Of a stretch of 64,000 nt of DNA, positions 22,648-33,483 are shown piece by piece. The notes beneath the pieces are model-generated. The model ran no database searches, was not told the origin of the DNA, and saw only the letters and a list, made by a program, of their open reading frames with translations. Made by a program: the position numbers and the translations under genes. The stretch is from Sipunculus nudus. Its lineage: Eukaryota > Annelida > Sipuncula > Golfingiida > Sipunculidae. Numbering within the stretch: the first letter of the stretch is position 1; the number at the start of each line of letters is the position of its first letter. The DNA is taken from positions 26,996,956 through 27,060,955 of the forward strand of contig CM049318.1 of assembly GCA_026874595.1 (NCBI GenBank), written 5' to 3'.

Positions 22648-25600
22648 AAAGTATATGAAGTACTCAAACCACAAAGGGCAAACATTTGTTTTAAATAGCC
22701 TCCTAGTACAGGGACTGGTTGACCTGTATTGACGATGTATACATACATCAGTATAATACCAATGAGAAATAAAATAGTTCGCCTTGAAACGCAAAATGTT
22801 TTACATTGCATCCGTCATTCTCCTAACCAATTCGCAAACTCACTGTTAGGATTTAAATGATCACATGCAGCTACATGCATGTACAGCTGAAAGTATACAC
22901 AATAATTTTTTTTACAATATTCAAACTGATCGAATCGAACTTAAAAAAAAACGTTATTTATTGTAAAGGCGATTTTTTATGTCTGAAAGCTAGCCTTAGT
23001 ACTTTTTCCGTTCCGCAGTGGATGGGCCACATCTGAAAAAATAACATTTAAGGGAATAATAATTAATGTTTATCTACAAGTTTGTATGTTTTCATGCGCG
23101 AACGATTAAATGATATGATTATTTGCCTATTGTTACGATAATAAGATGTAAAACGTGCGACAATTTGCTTGCAATGTATCATTATTCACCTTTATCCGTT
23201 TTTGTACTCCATCTAATAATAAAAATGACAATTAAAAAAAATAAGCATTACATTTGCCAGCGTTAATGTTTTTACAGACTTCACAGCGACTACTACATAT
23301 ATTTTTTCATTTGCTCCGGAACCATTGCTGCATTAGCATCTATGTGAATAGCTTTATACTAAAACTAATTTATTTGTATATTATAACATCTTTTTATATT
23401 TAAATACACCCACTACTGACATGCGCATTGTCGCACACTCTGTACACCGAGTGAAAGTTGAAACCTGCAAGTTAATTTATCTATTTAACGTTTAATTACC
23501 ATTGACGTTGCATGTATTCACTTCTTTCACTTACAATATTTTTATATTACTTGAAAACACAAGTTTGTCATGCAGACTTGAGTGGATATAGCTTTAAATC
23601 ATATACTTTATATATTCCTATATATTTTAATTTTATTTTACAGTGTTCTCCACTAGAAATTCTGATTGGGTGGTGGTAAGCGCGGTCGAACCGGGCCTGA
23701 TGCCTACATGTCGTGCGTCATGACTCTTTTTTTTATGGTGTGATTAAATATTTTACCTGCATGGCATTTTTATGCATGTTCGAGCATTAAGAGCAAGAGG
23801 GCATATGTTATGTGTTTTTTAAGTTGTCATAAGAACAACAACAAAAAATACAAATATAGACATTTGCTGTATCATCCACACTTAAAGACCGGCACACTGT
23901 GTTAATATACCTTCCTAGAAACCAGAGTCAGAACATGTATCAATGATAACCAATACCCATGCCTGAACCAATACCCATGCCCACAGGCATTGTGTCACCA
24001 GCTTAATTACTCCAGCCTATCAATCACTCACCAAGATCCCATGCAGGGTCGATATGCAAGGCCAATCCTTATTACCCGTGACACATTTGGCATGTGTCTG
24101 TATGTCTGGCAGGGACAGAGAAAGTGTGGCGGGACAGATGAAAGAATGCCGGGTAACTTTAAAGGGTGGCGATTAGAAATGATATAGGGTGGCGGTGAGC
24201 CACGCTATATTGGCCAGTGGAGAAATAGAACTAGCGAATATTATTTATAATAAAATTAACAAATATGTTTGGAACAATGACACTCAGTGGTTCATGCGAG
24301 ACACACCATAAAGAAATCAAAACAATTTCTGAAAAGTTACCTTATCATTCTCCCTCGTGGTCTGTTTATCCTGGAATTATCAATAGATAAATAGAATGAA
24401 ATGAAAAAGATAAAAGGAAAAGAAATGTTTAAGCATGCAGAACATGCAGCGCATTCCAAGCATGTTTGTCTTTGCCTTCATTGGTACATAATTATTCCTG
24501 TTAAAACTTTAAGTAAATATGGAAAAGCGCCTAATTTAAATATACTTAAAACACTAACGTGCAACGGAATGTAAAAAAATACTCGAATTATATAGTCTCC
24601 ATTTGATTCGGTTAGTATCGAAATTGTTTTATGGACGAATGCATTGAATTATTTATTCATGCATGCTTGACAACGGTTCATATTTTAATATCATATTCGT
24701 AACTCGTAAATTAAACTTACTATTATATATCGCAATATATTAATAAACTTACCCCCGTCCTTACTGCATTTGAACACGCTCGACAAGACCCTTGGCAATC
24801 GGTACCCTGTAATAAACATAAGTAAATGTTTTTTTGAGCTATTGGGACAGGTATAACCTTTGTTGACAATAAACATTATGCCCTTTAAATTCTACTAACC
24901 TGTAAAGGTTTAATTGACAGTAAAGTTAATAAAGAAACATCAAACTGGATGCGTTATGTTAGTCAGTTTTGAAAGTGAAGAACTAATTATCATGTGGTAC
25001 ACACCCTTTCAGTCTGCATGCGTTTCGAGGAGCCTTTCTTACGGTTAAGTAAAATGTCTCTCAAACAATTTTGTCTTATTTGTCTGAACTTTTAGAATGG
25101 CAGTCAGCCGGCATGGTATAATACTTGTCGAGGCAAAAGGTATTGCCAAAAAAAGGTCTATATTTGTTTCGTGCTTCATACCATGCACGCCTATGTATGT
25201 TATCAAAATATTTTTTTTTTAGATAAAAGATATTAGGTTTTATTAAAAGGTGTATAATACTATATTAAGGTACAATTTATTCTCAATTTATCACATGCCC
25301 ATAATTCTGTAAATTTAATATTTAAGATTTTTTTGTAGTTTGCAGGGTACGAGTAAAAGTAAGCCATTGGTAAAAATAATGAATTGGAAATGCCCAAATA
25401 ATGTTATTTTGTTTCAGATCCCCCCCCCCCCCTCCCCCTATACCATTCTGGATTGTCAGTACAAACCTTAAGCGGCATTGTCCACGATTGATCCAAAACG
25501 ATTGTCTCTTAGGGATGTTTTAAATTGCTAACTGTCAGTGCGTCCTTTCTACGTCCCTTATAACGAATAGAAATCACACCGTGACCATTGTCTGAGTATA

Positions 25601-26040
25601 TGTCTTATACTAACATCAACATTAGCTATGAAATTCTCAAAGTATAATATAATATTTTTTTCTAATAGCTACAGGTGCGTTAAAATAACATTACAAAATA
25701 ACGAAATCAAAATCCACATTAGGTTTGTAATGACAATTTTTTTTTCAAACGGTTTATGCATTAATATATGTAGAGCTGATTAGGAGAGCAAATAAAAGAA
25801 GTAACTAAAAAAGGAACAGCGATCAACCATTGCATGGACATGTTTAAATTGTTTTCTCGTTCACAATCTACTGAGAAGCAATAAATAAAAAGTACCATAA
25901 TCTTCTTTCTATCCATCTTGGTACCGTGGTGCATTCGGTTAAGCGGATCGAAGTATCGCAGCTGCTTCTTTCTTAGGTCGAGAATCTGTTTGAGACATGT
26001 AAGGGAAAAATACTTAAGTCTATATATGCCCACATACATT
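22648..26040. other. No gene recognised; AT-rich
   Basis: No supported coding or RNA over 3.4 kb. A 9 bp inverted pair (TTCTCCACT at about 23647, AGTGGAGAA at about 24214) and two similar GGGTGGnGGTnAGC blocks could mark an old element of about 570 bp, but no duplication was found. A poly-C run is near 25421. Confidence 0.4.
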
Positions 26041-26041
26041 A

Positions 26042-26073
<32 letters not shown>

Positions 26074-26537
26074 GATATATATAGAGAGAGATATAAAGAT
26101 GTATATATATATATATATATATATATACAAGTAATTTATTATATTATATTATAATATCTCACTATAATAAAATATAACAACACAAAATAACTCACTGTAT
26201 ATCAATGCGATCTTTTATTAATATCAGCTGAATATATTTTTCATCAGTTGAACAAATATACATAGATGTAAATACTCGGTTCACTTCCATATTCAATATA
26301 ATAATATATAAATATAAATATATATATACATATAGTGATCTATTAAGAGATCTATGAAAAATATAAATATAACACATATTTGTATACTTATATACACTTA
26401 TATACACTTATATATATTTAATAATATATATATTTGTTTTACCATCGACCGTTGGGAGACCCATCAGTGGATCGACCGCTGGCGCAAGCCTATCAGCCGA
26501 TGGGTCAGATCCACCGATGGCGCGTGACATGTCTATA

Positions 26538-26588
<51 letters not shown>

Positions 26589-26600
26589 GGGTGTTTAATC
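26041..26600. repeat. Cluster of TA/GATA/GAGA microsatellites
   Basis: (AT)n with (GATA)n at 26041-26075, (TA)n at 26102-26127, AT-rich runs to 26450 and (AT)n at 26541-26584. Between them, 26440-26530 is a GC-richer island with CCATCGACCGTTGGGAGAC and GATGGGTCAGATCCACCGAT. It contains partly inverted words (GACCCATC/GATGGGTC). Confidence 0.8.
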
Positions 26601-26940
26601 TAATTTTTTTACTACTTTATAAAATTAAAACCGATGTAAATTCTATACCGATGCAATGTTTTGTATTTATTTTACAGATTGACTATGTATTCCTGTTACA
26701 AAACATGGTTCTGGATCTTCCTCGATAACTCCGGGGGGGGGGGGGGGTGGGGGTGACGCCTGCAATTTCAGTAGGTACATTCCGTTATGTGTGGTATTCA
26801 TTCATTGATTTATTGGACGTGCAGTACAGGGTCCACCCTGCCCCGATGAACCACCACATTTCATCATGGGTGGAATCACATTAAGTTTCTAACATATCCA
26901 TCTGCCTGGGGAAGTATTCTTGAACACGCAAATAAAACCG
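26601..26940. other. No gene recognised; G tract
   Basis: A G run followed by TGGGGGTGACGCC is at about 26731-26755. Nothing else is assignable. Confidence 0.4.
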
Positions 26941-26949
26941 CCTACTAGT

Positions 26950-27422
26950 CTTCAGGGAAAAAGTCATAATGTCAGGGTTTTGGTTATAACCGGGAGGCCC
27001 GGCTATTGGTGCGGACGTATTCGGTCGCCAAGGACCCGATAATTTTGAAGAGGGAGGAGTTCAATCGTCTGACATAGCTGATGTCACTACATCAACCTGC
27101 TAAGACAATCTGTTGTGAACATGGATACACCCACAAGGCACCTCCAATTAGTATATGCTCTTGCGGCGAATGCGCCGGTTACGGCACTGTTCAATGATCT
27201 TGGCACAGTAGAAACGCTTACGGCAGATCTGTGCAATCTGGACCTCGTCCGGAATTCGTACATTCTGCGCACGATGCAAGAAAATTTCCCGGCAATGTAC
27301 TCTCTGAGTGCAAAGACTGTAGCAAAGAAATACAGGTCAAATTTAGGGCCACTTTATTAATCGCAAAGCACATGTTGCCTACTGCTGAGGAGGGTCACTG
27401 TAGGACCTGTTGACGTTTTTCC
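26950..27422 (+). pseudogene. Possible upstream coding part of the KDZ-like gene remnant
   Basis: This stretch is GC-richer than its surroundings. It holds an open frame at 27115-27360 (MDTPTRHLQLVYALA ... AKKYRSNLGPLY). An overlapping frame gives a cysteine pattern ICCEHG ... CSCGEC (about 27100-27170). KDZ-type proteins often carry cysteine clusters upstream of the transposase core, which makes a link to the next exons plausible, but the frames are broken and I do not recognise the sequence itself. The association rests on position, strand and composition. Confidence 0.3.
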
Positions 27423-27578
27423 AAAATAATAAGGTGAAGAGCGTCAGGGGTACATATGTCCAAGATAAAACAACAGTTAAGCAAGAACTCACCAGCTCAT
27501 GTGACAAATTGAAACAAAAACGAAGAACAGGCCACAAAACACTTCTTCCCGGTCTGTTCACCATGACTTGTAAACATG
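27423..27578 (+). pseudogene. KDZ-transposase/HMGXB3-like exon a
   Basis: The open frame ends in TGHKTLLPGLFTMTCKHG and then a donor (CATG|GTAAGA, GT at 27579). The (S/T)GH(K/R)TL.PG.FT..C.HG block is the one preceding the core of mollusc proteins annotated as KDZ-transposase-like or HMGXB3-like. Established function for KDZ: DDE-type transposase of Kyakuja/Dileera/Zisupton elements; HMGXB3 is a related host protein. The exon ends in phase 1 and joins exon b in frame. Its 5' boundary is uncertain because the upstream frame is broken near 27400. Confidence 0.6.
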
Positions 27579-27882
27579 GTAAGATGGATTTCCTATATAT
27601 AATAATAACAACAACAATTAGATAAACATAATTTCGGAGTCCTAGATACCCATGCACGCTTACTGTGCATTGGTTTTTGTACATAGTATCTATATTACAT
27701 GAATAGTTATACTCACTTCTTACATAATGTATGTAATTTTGGACATGACAATTTTTAGTGTTTTGGAGGATTACTCGTGGGTTACCTGTTCGCGTTTTTC
27801 TTCAAATGCAGTAGTAAAAAAATATTGTTCCCACTAATGTGCATCTGTGTGATCAATGTTTTCAATTACATTTCTCCGACAG

Positions 27883-27964
27883 GTGTCACGTACCAGGTCA
27901 TGACGAATGTGGAATCGACCAACGTCCCATTAACACTATTGCGCACTCGGTTCACTAAAGGCAA
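27883..27964 (+). pseudogene. KDZ-like exon b
   Basis: A pyrimidine-rich tract and acceptor (CCGACAG|GTGTC) precede it. Joined to exon a it reads CKHG-VTYQVMTNVESTNV then LLRTRFTK, equivalent to the family's HG(I/V)xxGFxxMxxxExPxxxFxxxxTRF. Two donors are possible: a GC donor after 27960 (AAAG|GCAAGT), which would put exon c out of frame, or a weaker GT donor after 27964, which keeps frame (TKGK-SKLIVYDN). I prefer the second on frame grounds. Confidence 0.6.
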
Positions 27965-27978
27965 GTTCATCAATATCT

Positions 27979-28054
27979 CAATTATGTAAAATTCAATGCT
28001 TGGTTTATATATGGGAACAGAAAGAGGTTCCAGTGTGTGTATATAAATGTATAA

Positions 28055-28096
<42 letters not shown>

Positions 28097-28200
28097 TAAG
28101 TATATACGTTGTCTTTTACTGATCAGGTAAAACGATAGCAGAGAGTTGCACTTTGTAATATCGGAAATTTATTTATCAATATTTGCATTATTAAAGAGTT
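27979..28200. repeat. Intronic (TA)n
   Basis: (AT)n at 28057-28094 lies in the intron between KDZ-like exons b and c. Confidence 0.85.
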
Positions 28201-28355
28201 TGACATGTCTAAATGATATGAATGAGTATAAATATGTCTAAATAACATTTGACAATTCTGGCATATACGTGTATACTGCGTTTAAATGTCATACTGGCTG
28301 TTTCCTGCAGATTTACTAACTTACCATTAAAAAAAAGAACCTATTTATATTTCAG

Positions 28356-28465
28356 GTCCAAATTGATCGTCTATGACAATGCGTGTAATCTTCAACATTA
28401 CTGCCCCAACAGGGATCCTGGCTTCTTCTTTGCCAAGGACCGGTTGCATTGGAAAAATCACAAAG
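28356..28465 (+). pseudogene. KDZ-like exon c (catalytic Asp block)
   Basis: The acceptor is TTTCAG|GTCC and the donor CAAAG|GTATTA. It encodes SKLIVYDNACNLQHYCPNRD then GFFFAKDRLHWKNHKG. The LIVYDNAC.L..YC.NR.P.FF....D R.HW.NHKG pattern is the most diagnostic part of the family; the Asp of VYDN (codon 28375-28377) is expected to be catalytic. There are no stops. It exits in phase 1 and continues exactly into the CSEGY block of exon d. Confidence 0.7.
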
Positions 28466-28638
28466 GTATTAGGTTATATCATATCTCTATAATATCATAT
28501 ATATATATATATATATTAATACACGGCGGGCCATATTTAATGGAACATGATATTACATTGCTTTAACCCAATGATAATTTTTTTCAGTAAACACCTTGTT
28601 CCATAACTTGAAGATTATGCACACACACACACGCACAC

Positions 28639-28692
<54 letters not shown>
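28466..28692. repeat. (TA)n and (CA)n(TA)n microsatellites
   Basis: (TA)n at 28498-28517. (AC)n at 28620-28639 runs into (TA)n at 28641-28692, which directly abuts the pogo-type MITE. Confidence 0.9.
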
Positions 28693-28694
<2 letters not shown>

Positions 28695-28873
28695 TAAAAC
28701 CTCATCGTGTCGAAGTCACCCTCAGAAAAAAAATACGACACATCCGAGGTTCGACACAAGCGGGTTTTTAGTTGGTTATAATTTAACTTAAGTTGTCCGG
28801 AATATAGAGTCTGTAACTTCGACATAAACGGGGTATTCGACTTAAGCGAGTTCGACACTACGAGGTTCCACTG
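28693..28873. mobile_element. pogo/Tigger-type MITE
   Basis: The 181 bp element has terminal inverted repeats AGTAAAACCTCATCGTGTCG on the left and, reading inward from the right, CAGTGGAACCTCGTAGTGTC. It is flanked by TA (28691-28692 and 28874-28875). CAGTnGAACCTCG.. termini and TA duplications are characteristic of pogo-group Tc1/mariner elements. There is no coding capacity. It lies in the intron between KDZ-like exons c and d. Confidence 0.8.
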
Positions 28874-29152
28874 TATATATGCATATATGACCTGGAGAAG
28901 AGGGAGAGATGTATAGAGAAAAAGAGAGAGCTATAGGGACATATATTCAAGGCTTCATACATGCTTGTAACTTCTTTTTCAATTGTGGGACATTTACCCT
29001 AATATATAAATATCTAAATAATAAAACGTATATATGTCTATCTATCTATCTATCTACACGTCTGTATATATATATATATATGGATACGTTTCCTTATTTA
29101 GAAAAAAATCAGTGTGGATACAAACAGGATGATTTATTCGTTTGCATTCCAG

Positions 29153-29322
29153 GTTGCTCGGAGGGATACGACCTTCCAACTGTCCGCAGTTTGCAGAGAT
29201 CAACTCTCAAGTGGCCGAACAAAGGAATTCAGCACTGGTTAAATTAAAGCCCATGCTGTCTTACATGAATGCAAAGAATTTCTTGTCACATTTAACTTCA
29301 TTCTCCTATTTAATAAATATGC
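29153..29322 (+). pseudogene. KDZ-like exon d, frameshifted
   Basis: The acceptor is TTCCAG|GTTGCTCGG. The join with exon c gives HKG-CSEGYD. Then the expected continuation PQFAEINSQVAEQRNSALV and LKPMLSYMNAKNFLSHL is one frame over, implying loss of one base near 29175. The INSQVxEQ.NS.L..LK..LSYM block holds the presumed third acidic residue (Glu at 29217-29219). The reading dissolves into a G run at 29332. The single lesion makes this either a young pseudogene or an assembly error in an active copy. Confidence 0.65.
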
Positions 29323-29331
29323 TTGCGCAGT

Positions 29332-29350
29332 GGGGGGGGGGGGGGGGGGG
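29332..29350. repeat. Poly-G run (about 19)
   Basis: Uninterrupted G run ending the recognisable KDZ-like exon d. Confidence 0.95.
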
Positions 29351-29635
29351 CTTAACCTCCAAATATGTTAAACTTACAGGTTCAAGTAAGTGCGCATTAA
29401 ATTACAGTTTTATTCATTTTTGGTTAACATCAGGGTAAAGGAAAATACGTTACATCTAAGGTAAGGTAGAGTGAGTGATCGGGGGTGGCACAGTCATTTA
29501 AAATAATTAAAATTTTATACAAGTCTGCAGGAACTAGCCTGTATGACATTTAAATGCAGTATTAATAAATCCATTAGACGTATATTCTAGAATTGTCAAA
29601 TTTATATGTAGGTGATTGATGGATAGTAAAGCCTT

Positions 29636-30165
29636 ATGGTGGTAGAGGATTGGGGAGGGGCAGAGAGAGGGGTAGGGCAGAGAGGGGGGTAGAGGAGACG
29701 TATATGGCGGTGGAGGAGGACGGGGGAGGGACAGATAGAGGGGTAAAGGAGACGGATCTGGCGGTGGAGTAGGACGGGGGAGGGGCAGAGGAAGAGTAGG
29801 GGAGGAGTATATAGAAATGGTGTAGGAGGAGGGTCAGGTAGGATTACAGGAGATGTCTATGGTGGCGGAGAAGGACAAGGCGGGAGGACCACAGGGAGAG
29901 TTAGAGATAAAGGAGATGTCCATGGTGGTGGAGGATGGGGAATCGAGGGGCAGAGGGAGAGTTAGAGACAAAGGAGATGTCTGTGATGGTGGAGGAGGAG
30001 GGGGGATCGAGGGGCAGAGGGAGAGGAAATGGCTATGGTGGTGTAGGGGCAGTGGGAGAGGGAGAGGAGATGTCTGTGGTGGTGGAGGAGGACGGGGGAT
30101 CGAGGGGCAAAGGGAGAGTTAGGGGTAGAGGAGATGGCTATGTTGGTGTAAGAGGAGGAGAGTCA
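29636..30165 (+). repeat. Purine-rich minisatellite (~55-70 bp unit)
   Basis: Seven or so imperfect units start with GGTGGAGGAGGACGGGGG and contain GAGGGGCAGAGGGAGAG, AGAGACAAAGGAGATG and TCTATGGT. The plus strand is overwhelmingly A/G over 500 bp. Gly/Glu/Arg-rich open frames here are repeat translation. Confidence 0.85.
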
Positions 30166-31059
30166 TAAAATAAGTTCAAAGAATAATTTGTGAGAATTTT
30201 AGGAATGATAAGTTTTCAGAAGGTGTGAACATAACTTCGGGTCATATTATTATTACAAAAATGCCTGGAGCTCAGTTAGTTTTCCTTCAGTTGTACAAAT
30301 ATTCATGTTCAGGATCAGGTTATTTACAAGTAAATAATTTGTTGTGTGGTCTCTGAGTTGTGTTATCTGTGTTATTATGTATAATTCTTGAAAATAATTT
30401 TAATTAGATATTGTTAGATATACTTTAAAGAATCATTTATATGGTCATTAATTGGTTTTAGTAAAATAAACAAGATACAGGTCCCTGTTTAAATTGCACT
30501 CTGTGAGTGACAGAATGTTTCAATGTGAAATTAACTACTTTTCTGAAGATGTAGATTACATATAGTATCAATCGGATTGTTTGTAAACTACAGTATCAAT
30601 GGGACTGTTTAAGCTATTCTTGAATGGTACTGTGTATATAGAGAATGGATTTTCATTAGTTAAAAATAAATTGTTAGTTCAGGTGTGATCATTCATTCCA
30701 AGAACAACCATAACCTAATTCATAACTAGGTTATTATACATATGCTACTTTCACTATTTTATCTATTATTATCTATTAATTTGCATTAAACATTTGTCAC
30801 CACTTGATATTTAGAATAAAGTTTTTTTGTTATATATATGCTTTGTTTCTTGCATCAAACCATATTTATGTTTTTGAACTTGTGGAAAATGTATGTGCAA
30901 AATGTGGGATATTTATGTGTAATTGTGTCTGCGTTGGCGGAAGAGGGGTAGCAAATGAGAGATAGATGCAGAAATAGGGTCTAGTGTTTTTATTCCCTTT
31001 TAACATCAAACGTCACTATATGTGTAAAACTGAACGGTTCAGGATCTGAGGGCCCAACT
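30166..31059. other. No gene recognised
   Basis: AT-rich; no supported features. Confidence 0.4.
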
Positions 31060-31860
31060 TACCATCAGATTAATAAGTGTGTTAATTATTATCATAAATA
31101 TACTGATCATTGCGTTTTAAATTTGGAAAACATGGATAATTAGTTTAGTTTCCAGCTCTTATGAGTGCTGTGCGGAAGGGTTGGGGTGGTGGACACCTGG
31201 GCCCTTATGGCAAAAAATGGACAGCTGTGAGTTAAGCGTCCTCCTTACCTGTTGAGAGAATCATATAAATAAATTTGTTAATATTAAAAATATATCATTT
31301 GTTTTTATATATAAAATATTTTGGATAGTAGTGTAAATAGAAGCTCTTAAGAGTGATATGCTGAAGGTGGCGGACACCTTGGCCCTAGGGGGGCGATAAG
31401 TAGACACATTGTGAGTTAAGGGCCCTACTTACCGGATGGGTTGAAGCAGATTAATAAGTGTATTAATAAAATAAAAATGTTGATAAGTTGGTTTTTCTAT
31501 TTAAAATATATGGGATAAGAGTGTATATAGCAGCTCTTTATAATGCTGTGCTGAAGGCTGTGGGGGGGGGGGGGGACACGTACCTAGGACCTGGTGGAGA
31601 AGAACATTAGAAATCACGGGTTTTAAGGGCCCTACTATCCGGAGTTGGGGGAAATGATTAATAAATTTGTTAATATAATGAATTTATTTTTTGTCCCGAT
31701 TTAAAGTTTTCAACATACAATAAAAATAAAATTGTATTCCGCGTCTATTAAAGACTGTGCTGAAGTTTGATGATGATGGACACGGAACCCCTTAGGCGCT
31801 AAATAAGTAGACACAATTAGAGTTAAGATCCCATTAATAAGTATGACTTTAAATATTGAA
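31060..31860 (+). repeat. Tandem repeat of about 190 bp, four degenerate units
   Basis: Each unit has AGCTCTTnATnAnTGCTGTGCT, GAAGG..GTGG, GGACACCTnGGCCCT, AGnAGACACAnTGnGAGTTAAG, GGCCCTACTTACC, GATTAATAAnTnTGTTAAT and a TTTAAAATATnTGGGATA block. Units start near 31155, 31345, 31535 and 31740. A G run (31562-31575) sits in the third. No coding is seen. Confidence 0.7.
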
Positions 31861-31964
31861 AACATGGGATAATAGTTTAACGTTATAGTTCTGTGAGTAA
31901 ATGTGAAAATGTGAGTTCCCTTAAAGTTAAAACTGGTCAATATATGTAAACTTTATATTATGCC

Positions 31965-32405
31965 AAAATCAACATTTGCCAAGATATACACATTTCTTTG
32001 GAATGATGTAGATGGCAAAATTGATAAAGCCATGGAACAAAAAGATGGCAAGTTTGGCAATTGGAAAACTTAAAACAGAAAGCGCTTGAAGAAATGGAAC
32101 CTCAGGCACCGTTAGAAAACGTTTTGGTTATGCACAAAACAGCAAGCCTGTTGGATTAAATTGGTTGGATTAGTCAAGCGCCAGCCTCATTTCATACTAA
32201 AACCTGTACATGTGCTTTGTATGAATATTTGGGGAAGTATCCTGGTGTATCAAAACATGGTAATGCAAAACTATCTACAAGGCCTTATACGCGTTGTCAG
32301 TCAGAAGTGATGGACAAAATTTCTGACATGAACAAAACATGCAAACCAAAAAGAATATACATTGAAATAAGGAGGCGGGCAGACATTTGGACAAAAAGCA
32401 AATAA
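31965..32405 (+). pseudogene. Unrecognised coding remnant
   Basis: A frame from about 32165 to 32405 reads QAPASFHTKTCTCALYEYLG, then HGNAKLSTRPYTRCQSEVMD and NKTCKPKRIYIE. After a one-base shift it continues DKKQIKNLETNKSKYQVLDC to about 32455. Upstream, FLWNDVDGKIDKAMEQKDGK and EEMEPQAPLENVLVMHKTAS appear in shifted frames. Amino-acid composition and low-complexity absence suggest true former coding of a larger protein. The (T/R)PYxR….V..K pattern recalls N-terminal parts of transposase-associated mollusc proteins, but I cannot name the family. Confidence 0.35.
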
Positions 32406-32665
32406 AAAATTTGGAGACCAACAAATCAAAATACCAAGTGTTGGATTGTCCAAAAATTTCGCTGACAATGCAATTAGCCTATAAAACAATGTGTACACAC
32501 ACTCTTTCGTGAAATGTGTCCCTCACAACCAAAGTACTGGACCAACCGTTGTTCCTTTCAGTAGTGAACAAATTTTAGATATCCAGAGATTTTGTGTTGC
32601 GGTGTTTACCGGGCGCGTGGTATGTGGATTGCGGCAACGAAACGCGGTATGTGGAATGCGGTATA

Positions 32666-32905
32666 CAGTATAACCTCTTTCATTCGCCCCTTGTTCATCC
32701 GCCAACCTCGCCTATCGCCAACGAATGACAAAGTCCCGATTTCCTTACTACTTATTTGCCTCGTTCATTTGCAAGCCTCGCTATCCGCCATCCGCCAGGT
32801 TTTTTTTTACCAAAATGTGCCTCATTCCCTTGAACATACGCCAACTTCCTCATTCCAGCTTAAGACAAATCGGAAATATTTCGGCAAGCCGGGTTGTTAT
32901 CGCTA
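32666..32905 (+). mobile_element. pogo-like terminus and subterminal region
   Basis: CAGTATAACCTCTTTCATTC follows TA at 32664-32665, then repeated words CGCC, CATCCGCCAACCTCGC and TTCATTTGCAAGCCTCGCTA. It resembles the CAGT.GAACCTCG terminus at 28873. No matching right end was found. Confidence 0.4.
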
Positions 32906-33080
32906 GGGCTCAGATGACCTGGCAGCGTCTTTGTTTTCAACATGTCACGCCTGGCTGCTTATGGATCAAGTAACCGGTGCCACTGATTTATTAATGACTT
33001 GACACCCTTGAGTTGTTTGGGGACAGCTGGTATCAGCTTAGTGACCGGTGTTGATTTCACACCTATACTTGTTTGAATAA

Positions 33081-33480
33081 GTGTCATTTATTGAGGCAAA
33101 ACAGATGAGTAGTTTCGAGCAATTAACAGGGGTACGATGTCAAGCGGCAGATACATATCGTGTACAGACGACAGCAGCGCCACCATCGGCAATTGTTGGA
33201 AACACACAGGATTTATACCCAGGAGTGACCAGCAAAGTGGAACAGATCGGTACGGCGGTCCAGAATCCTTCCTCTTCTACAATGAGTGACAAATTGCCTC
33301 GGGATTGACCACAGTGCACGCAAGTCTCTTCAGGAATGCGTCAATGCCGATCAGAATATAGCACAAGTTTTAAGCGATCAAGATATCGTGGGAATAGTAA
33401 CAGATACAGCCTGTCCGACCTCTGAACCTGAAGATATGGTTCCCCACTTCCGCACACATCCGCCGAGGTCCGTCAGGCCA
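33081..33480 (+). pseudogene. Possible Tigger-type transposase C-terminal remnant
   Basis: An open frame from 33081 ends at a stop near 33306. A second frame, overlapping from 33286, reads ARKSLQECVNADQNIAQVLS then DQDIVGIVTDTACPTSEPED and stops at 33483. The L(S/T)D.DIV..V…E.ED pattern resembles the segment after the DDE domain in Tigger/CENPB-type proteins. A pogo-like terminus lies about 400 bp upstream in matching orientation. No catalytic residues are present, so the call is tentative. Confidence 0.3.
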
Positions 33481-33483
33481 TGA

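Noticed and set aside
22442-22811. Overlapping frames with KTWIFGLQNMDIWS repeats
   Set aside because: A 22 bp tandem repeat read in several phases and both strands; not a protein.
23645-24225. MITE of about 570 bp with TTCTCCACT/AGTGGAGAA ends
   Set aside because: Only 9 bp inverted and no target duplication found; kept only as a weak note.
29853-30168. Gly/Glu/Arg-rich frames
   Set aside because: Purine minisatellite translated; frames end with the repeat.
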